Source: Treponema bryantii NK4A124
GTDB lineage: Bacteria > Spirochaetota > Spirochaetia > Treponematales > Treponemataceae
Assembly: GCF_000421345.1 (NCBI RefSeq)
Contig: NZ_ATWV01000004.1
Location: 62,001-126,000, forward strand
Reading direction: 5' to 3'
Length of the DNA: 64,000 nt
Below are positions 8,447 through 17,178 of this stretch, one piece after another; position 1 is the first letter of the stretch; each line of letters starts with the position of its first letter. The position numbers and the translations under genes were made by a program. The notes below the pieces were generated by a model. That model searched no databases. It was not told where the DNA came from and saw only the letters and a program-made list of their open reading frames with translations.

Positions 8447-9343
8447 CTACTTACTGTCTATATCAAGCAGTACATCAGCATTAACAGAATCGCTTGAATA
8501 ATGAATAACAACAAGATTTCCTGTTTTTTCGGCAGTAAGATTTTTTACACCGGCAAGTCTGTACATATAAGAATTTTCATTCTTATAATCCTGTACAATA
8601 CTTGGCTGTACTTTATATGTAAGTGAAGAACCGTTTGAACTGACAGTCTTAAAAAGCATATAGAAGGTTTCAGTGCGAACCTGTTGTCCGACAAAGTATT
8701 TTCTGTCTCCGGTAAAAAGAAAACTTCCGTCTGCTTCTGTATCGCTGAAAAACACCTTTGTTAATGAGTCCGAAATGTTATAGCCGTTTACCTTAAATCG
8801 TAAAACAGAGGGCTCTCTTTTCTTAAAGCTTTCTGCATCTGTTTTTGTTGCATTCAGTTCATTCTTTTCTTTTGGACTTGCACTCTGCTGCTGCTTTTTC
8901 AAATCATTAAGATTATTCAAAACCTGCTGAAGCAGAACGTTTGTCGAAGTTGATGTTGAATAATTTGAAAGACTGCCTGCAGAACCAAGTGATGAAATAT
9001 TACTAAAAAGTCCTGAATCATAAAGAGAAGAAATATCCGTTGCAGTCAGTGTATTACTTTTGTTCAAGGCAGAAGTCAGTACACTTTCCGGGGTAATTGC
9101 TTCTGTAAGAACTGATTCTGTTTTTTCTTTCGAAGCTTCTGCATCTGTTGTTGACTGTTTTGTTTTATTAGGGCGGTTAGGAAAACTTGGTGTATAAAAA
9201 CCACCTCCGACCGCCGGCATGGAAGGCATCTCCGGCATTTCGGGCATTTCCATAGACTGAGCAGAAAGGGAAAGTGTAAAAGCTGCACATAAAAGAAGTC
9301 CGGCCGTCAAAGCAACAGTCTTTTTTGATTTACAAACTGGCAA
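8447..9343 (-). CDS. Secreted protein of unknown function
   Basis: 298 residues from a TTG start at 9343. The open frame extends to 9436, but GGAGG lies six bases before this TTG, and from there the protein begins with a clear signal peptide (MPVCKSKKTVALTAGLLLCA...LSLSAQS). The mature N-terminus has a Met/Pro/Glu repeat (MEMPEMPEMPSMP), then a Ser/Thr-rich linker, then a region of about 120 residues with alternating hydrophobic residues ending in VLLDIDSK. I recognise no family. The start lies within the end of the HEXXH gene (14-base overlap), so the pair is probably translated together. Confidence 0.6.
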   Translation of the reverse strand: MPVCKSKKTVALTAGLLLCAAFTLSLSAQSMEMPEMPEMPSMPAVGGGFYTPSFPNRPNKTKQSTTDAEASKEKTESVLTEAITPESVLTSALNKSNTLTATDISSLYDSGLFSNISSLGSAGSLSNYSTSTSTNVLLQQVLNNLNDLKKQQQSASPKEKNELNATKTDAESFKKREPSVLRFKVNGYNISDSLTKVFFSDTEADGSFLFTGDRKYFVGQQVRTETFYMLFKTVSSNGSSLTYKVQPSIVQDYKNENSYMYRLAGVKNLTAEKTGNLVVIHYSSDSVNADVLLDIDSK

Positions 9344-10142
9344 GGCTTTCCTCCACATATTCAAGGCGCTGGGTAAGCTGGGCAATTGTTTTTTCAAGGC
9401 GGGACTTTTCTCGTTCAAGCTTTGTTTTAGGATCATTTCCGCTTGCCTGAGCTGATTTCTGTTTCATCATTTCGCGGACAGAAGAAGGGCTCTTTCCGCC
9501 ATTCAGGAATTCCTGTTCAACCTGAGCACGGTCATCCTTTTTGCGAACACTGGCAACCACCTTCATGTTTTCAAAACCGATGGCAGGATTTACCTCTATA
9601 GCACCAACCTTTCTGATGTCTTTTGCGGCATTGCGTGGTAGGCATAGAACACGGTCTACATAATCTTCGTAACGGATATCTGCTTCCTGACAAAGGTCAA
9701 AGGCACGGGCAAGCTTTTTACCAAACTCCTGCATGAGCTGACCGTTTTTTGCAAGGTAATTTTCCTTGATGTCCTGAGTAAGAGCCTTGAGTTCTTCGTT
9801 GCTTTCCCAGCCGATTGAGTAATAACCTTTTTCTTCTGCAATTTTGAGAAGGTCTCCAAACTTTGCCCAGAATTCCTGGGTGTGAACCTTGCAGGCTTTG
9901 CCATAGCTCGGGTCATTTTCCTGCTTTTCTATAGTACAAAGATGATGGGTATATTCGTGAATTGCTGTATAAATCAGCATGTTATCAGTTTTTAAGTTCA
10001 GATTATGTATATAGATTTCGTGTGTATCCGGTTTATAAAATCCGTTTACTCTTTTGCTTTCTTTACCTGTCTGGATAACTGTAAAATCAATCTCACAGGG
10101 AGAAAGGTCCAGCAGGATTTCTTTAATTCTTTCGTTGTTCAA
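9330..10142 (-). CDS. HEXXH-motif (SprT/ImmA-like) putative metalloprotein
   Basis: 270 residues. The fragment YTAIHEYTHHLCT contains HEXXH, the zinc-binding signature of many small peptidases, preceded by strands (GFYKPDTHEIYIHNLNL) as in SprT- or IrrE-like domains. A predicted coiled coil closes the protein (KLEREKSRLEKTIAQLTQRL). There is no signal peptide, so it should be cytoplasmic. The stop codon overlaps the start of the secreted-protein gene, and the SD of that gene lies inside this one. Function is not known; a protease or a phage-type regulator are both possible. Confidence 0.6.
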   Translation of the reverse strand: MNNERIKEILLDLSPCEIDFTVIQTGKESKRVNGFYKPDTHEIYIHNLNLKTDNMLIYTAIHEYTHHLCTIEKQENDPSYGKACKVHTQEFWAKFGDLLKIAEEKGYYSIGWESNEELKALTQDIKENYLAKNGQLMQEFGKKLARAFDLCQEADIRYEDYVDRVLCLPRNAAKDIRKVGAIEVNPAIGFENMKVVASVRKKDDRAQVEQEFLNGGKSPSSVREMMKQKSAQASGNDPKTKLEREKSRLEKTIAQLTQRLEYVEESLASL

Positions 10143-10209
10143 TTCAAAAACCTCTCCCCCATTTTAATTGTATTTTAAAGATTGTAAAAGAGGAAAAGAA
10201 AGAAAAAAT

Positions 10210-10282
10210 GGTGATTTCGATACGGCCTTCAGCCTACTCAATCACCGGTGGTTGAGTAGCCCAAAGGGCGTATCGAAACCAC
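10210..10282. repeat. Two abutting family A palindromic repeats
   Basis: Copy 10210-10246 has outer arms GGTGATT/AATCACC, a compensating change from the usual GGTGGTT/AACCACC. Copy 10247-10282 follows without a gap in the opposite orientation, with apical stem GCCC/GGGC. They sit just past the stop codon of the beta-barrel gene and could mark the end of the export operon. Confidence 0.9.
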
Positions 10283-10290
10283 ATCATTCA

Positions 10291-12093
10291 TTAAAATGCA
10301 TATTCTGCAGTAAGACTTGCAAAGCTGTTCTTTCTCCAGCCGTAGAACTCGCTGTCTTCATCTGCGCAGTTGATAATCATACCGCTGGCAGTAAGTGTAA
10401 GATTCTGATCCGGCTTAAAAGCAAGCTTTGGCATTACAACAAGGTCGCCGCGCTCAATACCATACATTACTGTTACTTCTGGAGCAAGCTTATCGTTAAG
10501 GAATGAAGTTGTGATGTTACATACAAGCTTGTTGTTTGTGTAGCCCTTGCTGTTGTAATCTACGTCAGCAGCAAAATCATCACATTCATCTCCGTGAAGG
10601 ATAAAGCTTCCAGTTTCCTGTACGTTCAGGTTAGCGTTCCAGAATGGAAGGTCGATGTCAAATCCGCCCAACCAGGCAATTGAGTTGTTGTGTACCCAAG
10701 GATCTGTACCATCAACATCATCAGTAAGATTGTAAGCGAACTCACCGCGTACATTGAAGTGCCAGATTACAGAAGATGCTTCAAGTCCGAAGGTCTGTTT
10801 TTTGTCGTAAGCAAGGAATTTATCTTCTTCTGAAACAGAGCCATTTGCAAGATAAGCATTCAAAAAACTATCCAGTTTTTCGGCATTAAATGAAGGCTGC
10901 TTGTACCAGCCGTTGTAGTAGCTGATTCCCATATCAACCTGACCGAGTGTCCAGGTTGCACGGCCTCCAAACTGTCCGTATTTAAGTGTCCACAGATCAG
11001 GGTAAATTACGTCCGGATTTGCAGAAAGTGTATTTGCATTCTCAAGTGCCAGCATATATTCAGTTCCGGCAGCCTTTACCTCATCTTCAATATCGTCAGC
11101 AGTAAAGCCGGTTTCCTTGCAGGCTACAGCATAAGTTTCTGCGGCAACTTTCAGATTATCAATATAAGCTCCCATACCTGCAGTTCTAAGGCCAGTTTCA
11201 ATAGTAGTTTTCTGTGTAGCCATAATTGCGTCGTAATTTGCCATACAGTCAGCAACTGCCTGTGCTTTCTGAGTTTCTGTCATACCTGACCAGTTTGCAC
11301 CTGCCGCTTCCTGAGCCGCAGCTGTCATCATTGCAGTTTTATATGCAGTCTCTGCCGCCTGTGCATCTGCTCCAAGAGCTTTCAGGGTTCCTGCAGTTGC
11401 AGTAGCACTTGTATATCTTGTAAAGGCATCGGCAACTTTATTCTTTGCAGCTTCTGTTACAGCACCTGTCAAAGCATTTACCTGAGCCGGAGTCCAGCGT
11501 CCATCGCTTGCAAATCTGTCTACAGGAAGAAGTGGTGTATACACGCCTTCAAGATTCATGTTCGCAAAAGGCAGGCTGTAAACTGCGCGAACCATTGGAG
11601 TACTGATGCGGCGGTCCAGATAATCAGGAATGATAAAATCTGAATAGTCGTCTGCATTGAAGTTATCGAGCACGTGGAGCTTATCTCCCTTACCCCATAC
11701 AACCTTCATTTTACCAGCCTCAAGGGTGAGGTTTCCAAAGTAGCCGCGGAGAACAGCTTCATCAATTACATCTTCCGGATGATTTTTGATTGTGTCCTCA
11801 TCAATTTTCAAAGTAAGCGAAATGTCAGATTTATTTCCGCTGTAAGAAAGGTCGATCGAAGCAGAAGGTGTAACATCCATTTCTACTTTGTCTGCACCAT
11901 CTTTATCTTCTTTATCGCTTGTATCAACATAGGCACGGATTTCTGTTTCCGCACTTCCATTTACTTCAATTTTGCTGGCAGCGCTGTCAGCACCATCATC
12001 ACCAAAAGAGCCGAAATCGTCAAAGTCATCGGCATAAGCAGCAGCTCCCATCAAAAGAGCCGAAGCCATAAGAATGTATTTATTAAGTTTCAT
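10291..12093 (-). CDS. Outer-membrane beta-barrel-like protein of the RND/LolA-like operon
   Basis: 600 residues with a signal peptide (MKLNKYILMASALLMGAAAYA). The mature protein starts with an acidic Asp/Phe/Gly stretch (DDFDDFGSFGDDG), then a region of alternating strands (IEVNGSAETEIRAYVDT), a long Ala-rich helical insertion at about 190-350, and further strands ending in aromatic Phe (TAEYAF), as in outer-membrane barrels. By position it corresponds to the DUF1302-type barrels that accompany HAE3 RND pumps elsewhere; this is inference from context. Last gene of a three-gene operon (RND pump, LolA-like, barrel) with a ten-base gap to the LolA-like gene. The acidic motif recurs in the RND pump. 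Confidence 0.65.
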   Translation of the reverse strand: MKLNKYILMASALLMGAAAYADDFDDFGSFGDDGADSAASKIEVNGSAETEIRAYVDTSDKEDKDGADKVEMDVTPSASIDLSYSGNKSDISLTLKIDEDTIKNHPEDVIDEAVLRGYFGNLTLEAGKMKVVWGKGDKLHVLDNFNADDYSDFIIPDYLDRRISTPMVRAVYSLPFANMNLEGVYTPLLPVDRFASDGRWTPAQVNALTGAVTEAAKNKVADAFTRYTSATATAGTLKALGADAQAAETAYKTAMMTAAAQEAAGANWSGMTETQKAQAVADCMANYDAIMATQKTTIETGLRTAGMGAYIDNLKVAAETYAVACKETGFTADDIEDEVKAAGTEYMLALENANTLSANPDVIYPDLWTLKYGQFGGRATWTLGQVDMGISYYNGWYKQPSFNAEKLDSFLNAYLANGSVSEEDKFLAYDKKQTFGLEASSVIWHFNVRGEFAYNLTDDVDGTDPWVHNNSIAWLGGFDIDLPFWNANLNVQETGSFILHGDECDDFAADVDYNSKGYTNNKLVCNITTSFLNDKLAPEVTVMYGIERGDLVVMPKLAFKPDQNLTLTASGMIINCADEDSEFYGWRKNSFASLTAEYAF

Positions 12094-12103
12094 AGAATGC
12101 CTC

Positions 12104-12892
12104 TTATTTTCCTGTAGTAAGGAAGTTCTGTGTGAATACTCTGTCTGGGAGTGGCTTATCTACCTCAACCTTAAGAATCTTAAGGGTTGTGCTGTGGCCG
12201 GTCTGAACGTTCTTGAGTTTGTTTTCCATTGGCATATCGTAGCCGTCGATTTTCTGAATGTTCAAAACTTCGAGAACCTTTACCAGCTTGTCGTTCTTGT
12301 CGTACATCTCTGTGTGGATCGGGTACATTGTTTCCTTATCAACCCAAACCATGCGGTAGTTGTACTGAGTTCCTTTTTTGTCGAGAGGAACTTCTTTGAT
12401 TACATAGCAGTCATAAGCCTTGCCGCTTTCTACTGTAATAGATTCTTCACGCAGATACTGGTGATCATCTTCTGAAACGTCGCGGGTTGAAAGATCATCG
12501 TAAGTTGCATCTGAACCCATAAAGGATTTTGAACCTTCGCTAGAGTTTACACGACGAACTGATTTAAGCGATGGCAGATAGATGAACTTGTCATCAGGAC
12601 CATTGTCATTTGTAATCTGAAGGAAGCGGGTGTCCTTTACGTTAGCAGGTCCCTTGAAGTCCATTACAACGTAAGTTTTACCGTCAGCTTCTTTTCCGTA
12701 CTCAATAATCTGGCGGTCTTCTTTTGCACCGCTCTTGTCCTGCAGGCTCATAATAACCTGGCTGCGAGAGAAGCTAGGCTTTTTGAAGTCTGCAACAGTT
12801 GTCATAATTTCAGTTCCCTTTGCATCTGCGAAAGCTGAACCAGCGAAAATTGTAAGTGCAGTCAAAACTGCAAGTGTCTTTGAATGTTTCAT
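12104..12892 (-). CDS. LolA-like outer-membrane lipoprotein-sorting protein
   Basis: 262 residues with a signal peptide (MKHSKTLAVLTALTIFAGSAFA). The body fits the LolA_like family (PF17131, COG2834): repeated strands such as YVVMDFKGPANVKDTRFLQI and KFIYLPSLKSVRRVNSSEGS, then MVWVDKETMYPIHTEMYDKN. Family members are periplasmic carriers of lipids or lipoproteins, and this class often sits beside MMPL/HAE3 pumps. A strong SD (AAGGAGATATAAT) precedes the ATG. Its partners are the upstream pump and downstream barrel, suggesting it ferries the exported molecule across the periplasm. The cargo is unknown. Confidence 0.82.
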   Translation of the reverse strand: MKHSKTLAVLTALTIFAGSAFADAKGTEIMTTVADFKKPSFSRSQVIMSLQDKSGAKEDRQIIEYGKEADGKTYVVMDFKGPANVKDTRFLQITNDNGPDDKFIYLPSLKSVRRVNSSEGSKSFMGSDATYDDLSTRDVSEDDHQYLREESITVESGKAYDCYVIKEVPLDKKGTQYNYRMVWVDKETMYPIHTEMYDKNDKLVKVLEVLNIQKIDGYDMPMENKLKNVQTGHSTTLKILKVEVDKPLPDRVFTQNFLTTGK

Positions 12893-12910
12893 ATTATATC
12901 TCCTTATTTG

Positions 12911-12971
12911 GATCCTCCGGTCAAGCCGGAGGATGACACATCTGTCATCCCCGGGCTTGACCCGGGGATCT
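12911..12971. repeat. Family B inverted-repeat pair within the export operon
   Basis: 12911-12938 (stem CCTCCGG/CCGGAGG) and 12943-12971 (stem CCCCGGG/CCCGGGG), facing each other. They lie between the RND pump and the LolA-like gene and could modulate relative expression of the two as RNA hairpins. Confidence 0.88.
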
Positions 12972-12973
12972 AT

Positions 12974-15811
12974 TTATTTATTTTTCTTCTGTTTAGAAAT
13001 AAACTTAGGTTCGAACACATTCAGGATTCCAGGAATGATTGTCATTGCGAGGTAACTTGATGTGAACATTACGATTGCTACGAGTACACCGATGTAGCGG
13101 AGTACGACGAACTTAGAGAAGCAGAGAACCAGGAAGCCAAGTCCAACTGCAAGGGCGTTTGTTACAATACCGTGACCAGACTTGCGGAAGGTCTCGCGGG
13201 TAACAATTTCCAGGTTGTCTGTTTTTGCACGCTCTTCCTTATAAGTTGTAAGGAAGTGGATTGTGTAGTCTATGCCGACACCAACTGCAACTGAAGCGAT
13301 AATGCTTGTTACAAGGTCAAGGTTGATTCCGGCAAAGCCCATTACCATGTAGTTCAAAAGAATTGCAAGGGCGAGAGGAACTGCACCAACAAGTCCGGCC
13401 CAGCCTGAACCAAAGGCAATTGTGATGATGATGAAGACAGAAATCAGAGAAATCAAAAGGCTCTGAATCTGGCTTGATACAATCATCTTTGTCATTGTGT
13501 ATTCCATTTCACCGGCACCGGTTGCTTCGATTGTGTAGCCTTCAGGGAAGTGCTCTGCGGCAAAGTTCTTTGCAGCGGCTATAATGTCACCAGTTTCTTC
13601 TGTTGAGTGGTTGCGGAGCTGGCAAGTAACACGCATTACACGTGGGCTCATGTCATCATCAACGAAGCGGTCGAGAGAACCAGAAAGCAAGGTCAGATAT
13701 CCGTTTACAACACCAGCCAGCTCTTCGCGAGTAGGAACAGGATACTTTGCAGGATCATAAGGAATCTCATAGTAAGCCATTCCGTTATAGTTGCATTCTT
13801 TCTCGAGTTCGGTAAGCATTTTTTCTGGTGTAGCATTTTTTGCTCCGGCAGCTACATAAGCACGGTTGAGCATTGCAAGAACTTCCTGAGTGGTCATAGG
13901 CTTAGAAAGCTTTTCTGCATATTCGATGTTAGGGTCAACCCAGTCTGTATCTGCAACGGCTGAAGTGGCTGTAGTTTCAGAAGAATCACCAAAATCTCCA
14001 AAATCATCGAAGCCGTCATCTGCGGCAAAGTCGCCAAAATCACCGAAGTCATCAAAGCTGTCAAAGTCATCAAAACCTTCGCCCGCATCTGTATTTGCAG
14101 TCTGCGGCAAAAGCATGGAATCATCACCGGCAGCCAGACCCGAGTCAGCACCCGCAGCCTCACTTGTCGGTACATGCCATACCTGATTTATACGTTTAAT
14201 GAAGGTTGTGAAAGAAACAATTTTACCTATTCCCTCGTAATTTTCAGCAAGGTAAGTCTGCATATCATCAACAGCCTTGAGAATCTCAGGCTTTGTAAGG
14301 TCACCCTTTTCCTGACCGGAAATTGTAAAGTAAAGGCTGTTAGTTCCGGCAAAGTTTTTATCAATAGATTTGATATCCTGACGAAGCTGGCAGTTCTCAG
14401 GGAAGTAATTTACAATCGCAGTATCAATCTTGAGCATACGAAGGCCGGCATAAGATATGCCCAGAATCACAAGGGTAAAAAGAACAAGACGAACACGGCT
14501 GCCACAGAAGAAGTGATAAATACTGTAAAGAGTATTTCCACTTGCTTCCTTCATTTCCTTACCACCGGCAAGCTGACGGGCACGTTCAAGACGACGCTGA
14601 ACCTTTTCTGTAAGATGCTTCATTCTTTCACGGCCGGCCTGAACCTTCTTAAAGTCCTTGCACAAAAGCAGGGCCGGAATAAAAGTGATGGAAAGCAGGA
14701 GAGCAATACCAACACCAATTGCAGTGAAGATTGCAAAGCTGTGAAGAGGTTCAATAGGACTTGAAACGAGGGAGATAAAGCCCACGATTGTAGTAATGCC
14801 GGCAAGGAGGACAGCCTTCATTACTTCTTTAAGTCCGGCAAAAATTGCCTCTTCATATTTTTCACGGGTAAGCTCTCCTTCTACCCCATCAAGTGCAACA
14901 TAATAATGTGTAAGAACGTGAATACCGTAAGCAGAACCAACGGCTATTAAGGCAACAGGAATAACGCTTGAAACCAGAGTAAAGGTGATTCCAAGCAAAG
15001 CCATAAGTCCCATTGTCCAGGCGGCTGACATAACAACTGTGATAAGCGGAAGCAGAGTTCCATCCAGTGTCTTAAAGCTGAAGAAAAGTGACAGCAAAAC
15101 AACAATGATTACAAGAGGAATCAAGGCACAAAGGTCAGAAATCATAAACTTGCGGGCACTTTCTGCAACTACAGGATCGCCGTAAATCTTACACTTAAGA
15201 GGATGCCCTTCAACTTCCTCAAGAACTATAGCCCTAACCTCTTCCAGGATTTTCTGCTGACGTTCAGCATCTGTGATTTTTGAAGTGGCTTTTTCTTCAG
15301 GAGTCATTGAGTGAAGAGTAATCTGCATCTGAGTTGCAGTATTATCATCATTTACAATAACGCGGTTGTACATGTCGCTCCATTCTGCAAGGCGGCCTTC
15401 CAGCTGGGCGATATCTTCAGCAGAGCCTGTGTAAGTATCAGGTATAAGCTGGCTGGCAGAAATCGAACCATCAGATTCACAGACATAATCAATATGAGTA
15501 AGTGAATCAACTCCCTCGATCTGAGGAAGCTCAAGAACACGGTCAGAAATCTTTCTGACAACTTCAATATTTTCCGGTGTAAGTACGGTACCTTTTGTAG
15601 ATTCGAGACTTACGCCAATTACAATCATGCTTCCAAACTGATCTTCTGTTTCAGTGAGACGAGTATAAGAAGCGTCTTTTTGTGGAAGGAACTGACGAAT
15701 AGAATTGTCAATTCCAAGGCTTGTTACAAAGAAGCCGAGAAGGCCTGTAAGGATTACGCAAACAGCGATAATAATCCATGGGCGCTTAAAAAAAGCTCTA
15801 GCTGCTTTCAT
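12974..15811 (-). CDS. HAE3/MMPL-type RND superfamily exporter
   Basis: 945 residues with the duplicated RND plan: a membrane segment (11-33), periplasmic loop (about 35-215), five segments (to about 390), another segment near 435-455, a second periplasmic loop (to about 770) and five closing segments. Sequence marks: GSAYGIHVLTHYY and GVGIDYTIHFL at equivalent positions of the two halves. The second loop carries an Asp/Phe/Gly-rich insertion at about 577-610 (FDDFDSFDDFGDFGDF). HAE3 pumps export hydrophobic molecules such as lipids with proton energy. First gene of the operon, behind a good sigma-70 promoter and an ArsR-side operator. Confidence 0.88.
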   Translation of the reverse strand: MKAARAFFKRPWIIIAVCVILTGLLGFFVTSLGIDNSIRQFLPQKDASYTRLTETEDQFGSMIVIGVSLESTKGTVLTPENIEVVRKISDRVLELPQIEGVDSLTHIDYVCESDGSISASQLIPDTYTGSAEDIAQLEGRLAEWSDMYNRVIVNDDNTATQMQITLHSMTPEEKATSKITDAERQQKILEEVRAIVLEEVEGHPLKCKIYGDPVVAESARKFMISDLCALIPLVIIVVLLSLFFSFKTLDGTLLPLITVVMSAAWTMGLMALLGITFTLVSSVIPVALIAVGSAYGIHVLTHYYVALDGVEGELTREKYEEAIFAGLKEVMKAVLLAGITTIVGFISLVSSPIEPLHSFAIFTAIGVGIALLLSITFIPALLLCKDFKKVQAGRERMKHLTEKVQRRLERARQLAGGKEMKEASGNTLYSIYHFFCGSRVRLVLFTLVILGISYAGLRMLKIDTAIVNYFPENCQLRQDIKSIDKNFAGTNSLYFTISGQEKGDLTKPEILKAVDDMQTYLAENYEGIGKIVSFTTFIKRINQVWHVPTSEAAGADSGLAAGDDSMLLPQTANTDAGEGFDDFDSFDDFGDFGDFAADDGFDDFGDFGDSSETTATSAVADTDWVDPNIEYAEKLSKPMTTQEVLAMLNRAYVAAGAKNATPEKMLTELEKECNYNGMAYYEIPYDPAKYPVPTREELAGVVNGYLTLLSGSLDRFVDDDMSPRVMRVTCQLRNHSTEETGDIIAAAKNFAAEHFPEGYTIEATGAGEMEYTMTKMIVSSQIQSLLISLISVFIIITIAFGSGWAGLVGAVPLALAILLNYMVMGFAGINLDLVTSIIASVAVGVGIDYTIHFLTTYKEERAKTDNLEIVTRETFRKSGHGIVTNALAVGLGFLVLCFSKFVVLRYIGVLVAIVMFTSSYLAMTIIPGILNVFEPKFISKQKKNK

Positions 15812-15880
15812 ACTAAAAAATCTCCTTATAATTTTAGTTTATCCGTTTAATTTCTTAAACACTTAAACCTTATAACAGAG

Positions 15881-15909
15881 AATATAATAACAGAAGCTTT
15901 TAAAGTCAA
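15881..15909 (-). promoter_or_regulatory. Sigma-70 promoter of the RND operon
   Basis: On the minus strand: TTGACT (15909-15904), 17 bases, TATATT (15886-15881). The start should be near 15874, giving a leader of about 60 bases. The leader contains GTTTAA/TTAAAC inverted repeats (15845-15860) and an SD before the ATG at 15811. Confidence 0.75.
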
Positions 15910-15917
15910 TAAATTTT

Positions 15918-15951
15918 TGATTAAATGTTTAATTTTTTAATCATTTAATCA
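15918..15951. promoter_or_regulatory. Palindromic operator between the ArsR and RND promoters
   Basis: TGATTAAATG (15918-15927) and its exact complement CATTTAATCA (15942-15951), with a 14-base centre that is itself AT-rich and partly palindromic. It lies between the two divergent -35 boxes, ending three bases before the ArsR -35. This is a good place for a dimeric winged-helix repressor to shut both promoters. Confidence 0.65.
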
Positions 15952-15953
15952 TA

Positions 15954-15982
15954 TTGACAAGTGAGATTTTTCATTTTATTCT
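15954..15982 (+). promoter_or_regulatory. Sigma-70 promoter of the ArsR-type regulator
   Basis: TTGACA (15954-15959), 17 bases, TATTCT (15977-15982). The start should be near 15990, which leaves a very short leader containing AGAGG before the GTG at 16002. Confidence 0.72.
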
Positions 15983-16001
15983 TATTTGTAGAGGTAAAAA
16001 A

Positions 16002-16343
16002 GTGATAGATAAAGCCGAAATCAAGAAGACTCTGAAAACCTTAAATTCCTGCGTTCCTTTTTTTATTGCCATGAGCGATGAATACCGCCAGCAGCTGATT
16101 ATGGATATTGCAGAAGCCGGTAAAGAAGGCATAAATGTTTCTAATCTTTCTGCAAAATCAAAGCTTTCTCGTCCTGCAATTTCCCACCACCTTAAAGTTC
16201 TCAAAGACTCAGGCCTTATAAAGCCTCTCAAGGTTGGCACCCAGATTTTTTATCAGCTGAATTTAAGTGAGAATTTTAAAACTGTTTCAGAATTGATTGA
16301 TTCGATGGAAAATATTCTGAAGAAGATTAATGAATCTAAATAA
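16002..16343 (+). CDS. ArsR/MarR-type winged-helix transcriptional regulator
   Basis: 113 residues. The DNA-binding helices are NVSNLSAKSKLSRPAISHHL followed by the wing KVLKDSGLIKPLKVGTQIFYQL, typical of the ArsR family. There is no metal-binding CxC motif, so the ligand is probably not a metal. The frame extends to a TTG at 15954, but that codon is the -35 box of its own promoter. GTG at 16002 has GAGG seven bases upstream. Divergent to the RND operon with an operator between, so it is the likely repressor of that operon and of itself. Its end overlaps convergent rsmE by eight bases. Confidence 0.85.
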   Translation: MIDKAEIKKTLKTLNSCVPFFIAMSDEYRQQLIMDIAEAGKEGINVSNLSAKSKLSRPAISHHLKVLKDSGLIKPLKVGTQIFYQLNLSENFKTVSELIDSMENILKKINESK

Positions 16344-17100
16344 TCCCCAGTTCTGACAGAATTATCGCACCCGCAACTGTAGCCGCAGTCTCAGTACGCA
16401 TTATACGTTCTCCCATTCCACAGCGTACAAAGCCCTTATCTTCAAGTAAACGGCGTTCTCTGTCTGTCCAGCCCCGCTCACTGCCAATAGCGGCAATCAC
16501 CCGAGAGCCTTCAACCGCCCCTACAGAACCAGCCTGCTTTACAGCATCAGCCAGCCGCGCCGAAGGATTTACGTTATCGAGGGCAAGCAGAACCCCGGCC
16601 AAAGCAGCAGTTCCATCCTCCCCGGCTGTTACAGCCTCCAGACATTCATCCATGGTTTTATAAAGACACAACTCCGGAACATGTGTCGAGCCCGCCTGAA
16701 CGGTTCCGTCCAGCAGCATCTGATAAGCAGAGCCCCTCTCCACAAGATTAGACTGCATGTAAGATTTTTCGCCCAAATCTGTACCGGTTAGATGAACTCG
16801 CCCCACACCAAGAGCCGCAATATCGCGTAAAAGACGTTTGAGCTGAATAGGACGAGGAAAACCAATTATCATTTCAAGCTTAGTAAGAGGCTTACCGTCG
16901 CCGCCGGCAGTAAAATCAAAAACTATTCCATCGTCACTTATTTCGCGGATTACTGCACTTCCGCTTGAACCGTCAATCACACCGGCTGTGAAAGAATCGC
17001 CGGCCTTTTTGTGAAGAACCTTAATTATATGCTGGGCACGTTCATCGCGCAGTGGCAGGGGGTGAGATATTTCTTCTTTTGAAAATAAACAGATATTCAT
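16336..17100 (-). CDS. rsmE: 16S rRNA (uracil1498-N3)-methyltransferase RsmE
   Basis: 254 residues, normal length. RsmE is a SPOUT-class enzyme that methylates U1498 of 16S rRNA. Visible marks are GFPRPIQLKRLLRDIAALGV, the trefoil-knot loop AAIGSERGWTDRE and the terminal GERIMRTETAATVAGAIIL, all characteristic. The N-terminal PUA-like part (RDERAQHIIKVLHKKAGD) is also recognisable. The stop overlaps the convergent ArsR gene. Confidence 0.92.
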   Translation of the reverse strand: MNICLFSKEEISHPLPLRDERAQHIIKVLHKKAGDSFTAGVIDGSSGSAVIREISDDGIVFDFTAGGDGKPLTKLEMIIGFPRPIQLKRLLRDIAALGVGRVHLTGTDLGEKSYMQSNLVERGSAYQMLLDGTVQAGSTHVPELCLYKTMDECLEAVTAGEDGTAALAGVLLALDNVNPSARLADAVKQAGSVGAVEGSRVIAAIGSERGWTDRERRLLEDKGFVRCGMGERIMRTETAATVAGAIILSELGII

Positions 17101-17110
17101 AAATATTGCC

Positions 17111-17170
17111 CGTCACCCCGAACTCGTTTCGGGGTCTATTATCAGATGCTGAAACAAGTTCAGCATGACA
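17111..17170. repeat. Family B inverted-repeat pair
   Basis: 17111-17137 (stem CCCCGAA/TTCGGGG) and 17144-17170 (stem GCTGAA/TTCAGC), arranged back to back, filling the gap between the rsmE start and the TPR gene stop. Confidence 0.88.
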
Positions 17171-17178
17171 TAATTCGG

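Noticed and set aside
12990-13030. GGTTCGAA-like sequence as the T-arm of a tRNA
   Set aside because: It is inside the RND coding sequence and no acceptor or anticodon stem can be built around it.
15954-16001. TTG at 15954 as the start of the ArsR gene
   Set aside because: The TTG is the -35 box of the gene's own promoter; the GTG at 16002 has a proper SD and gives the usual protein start.
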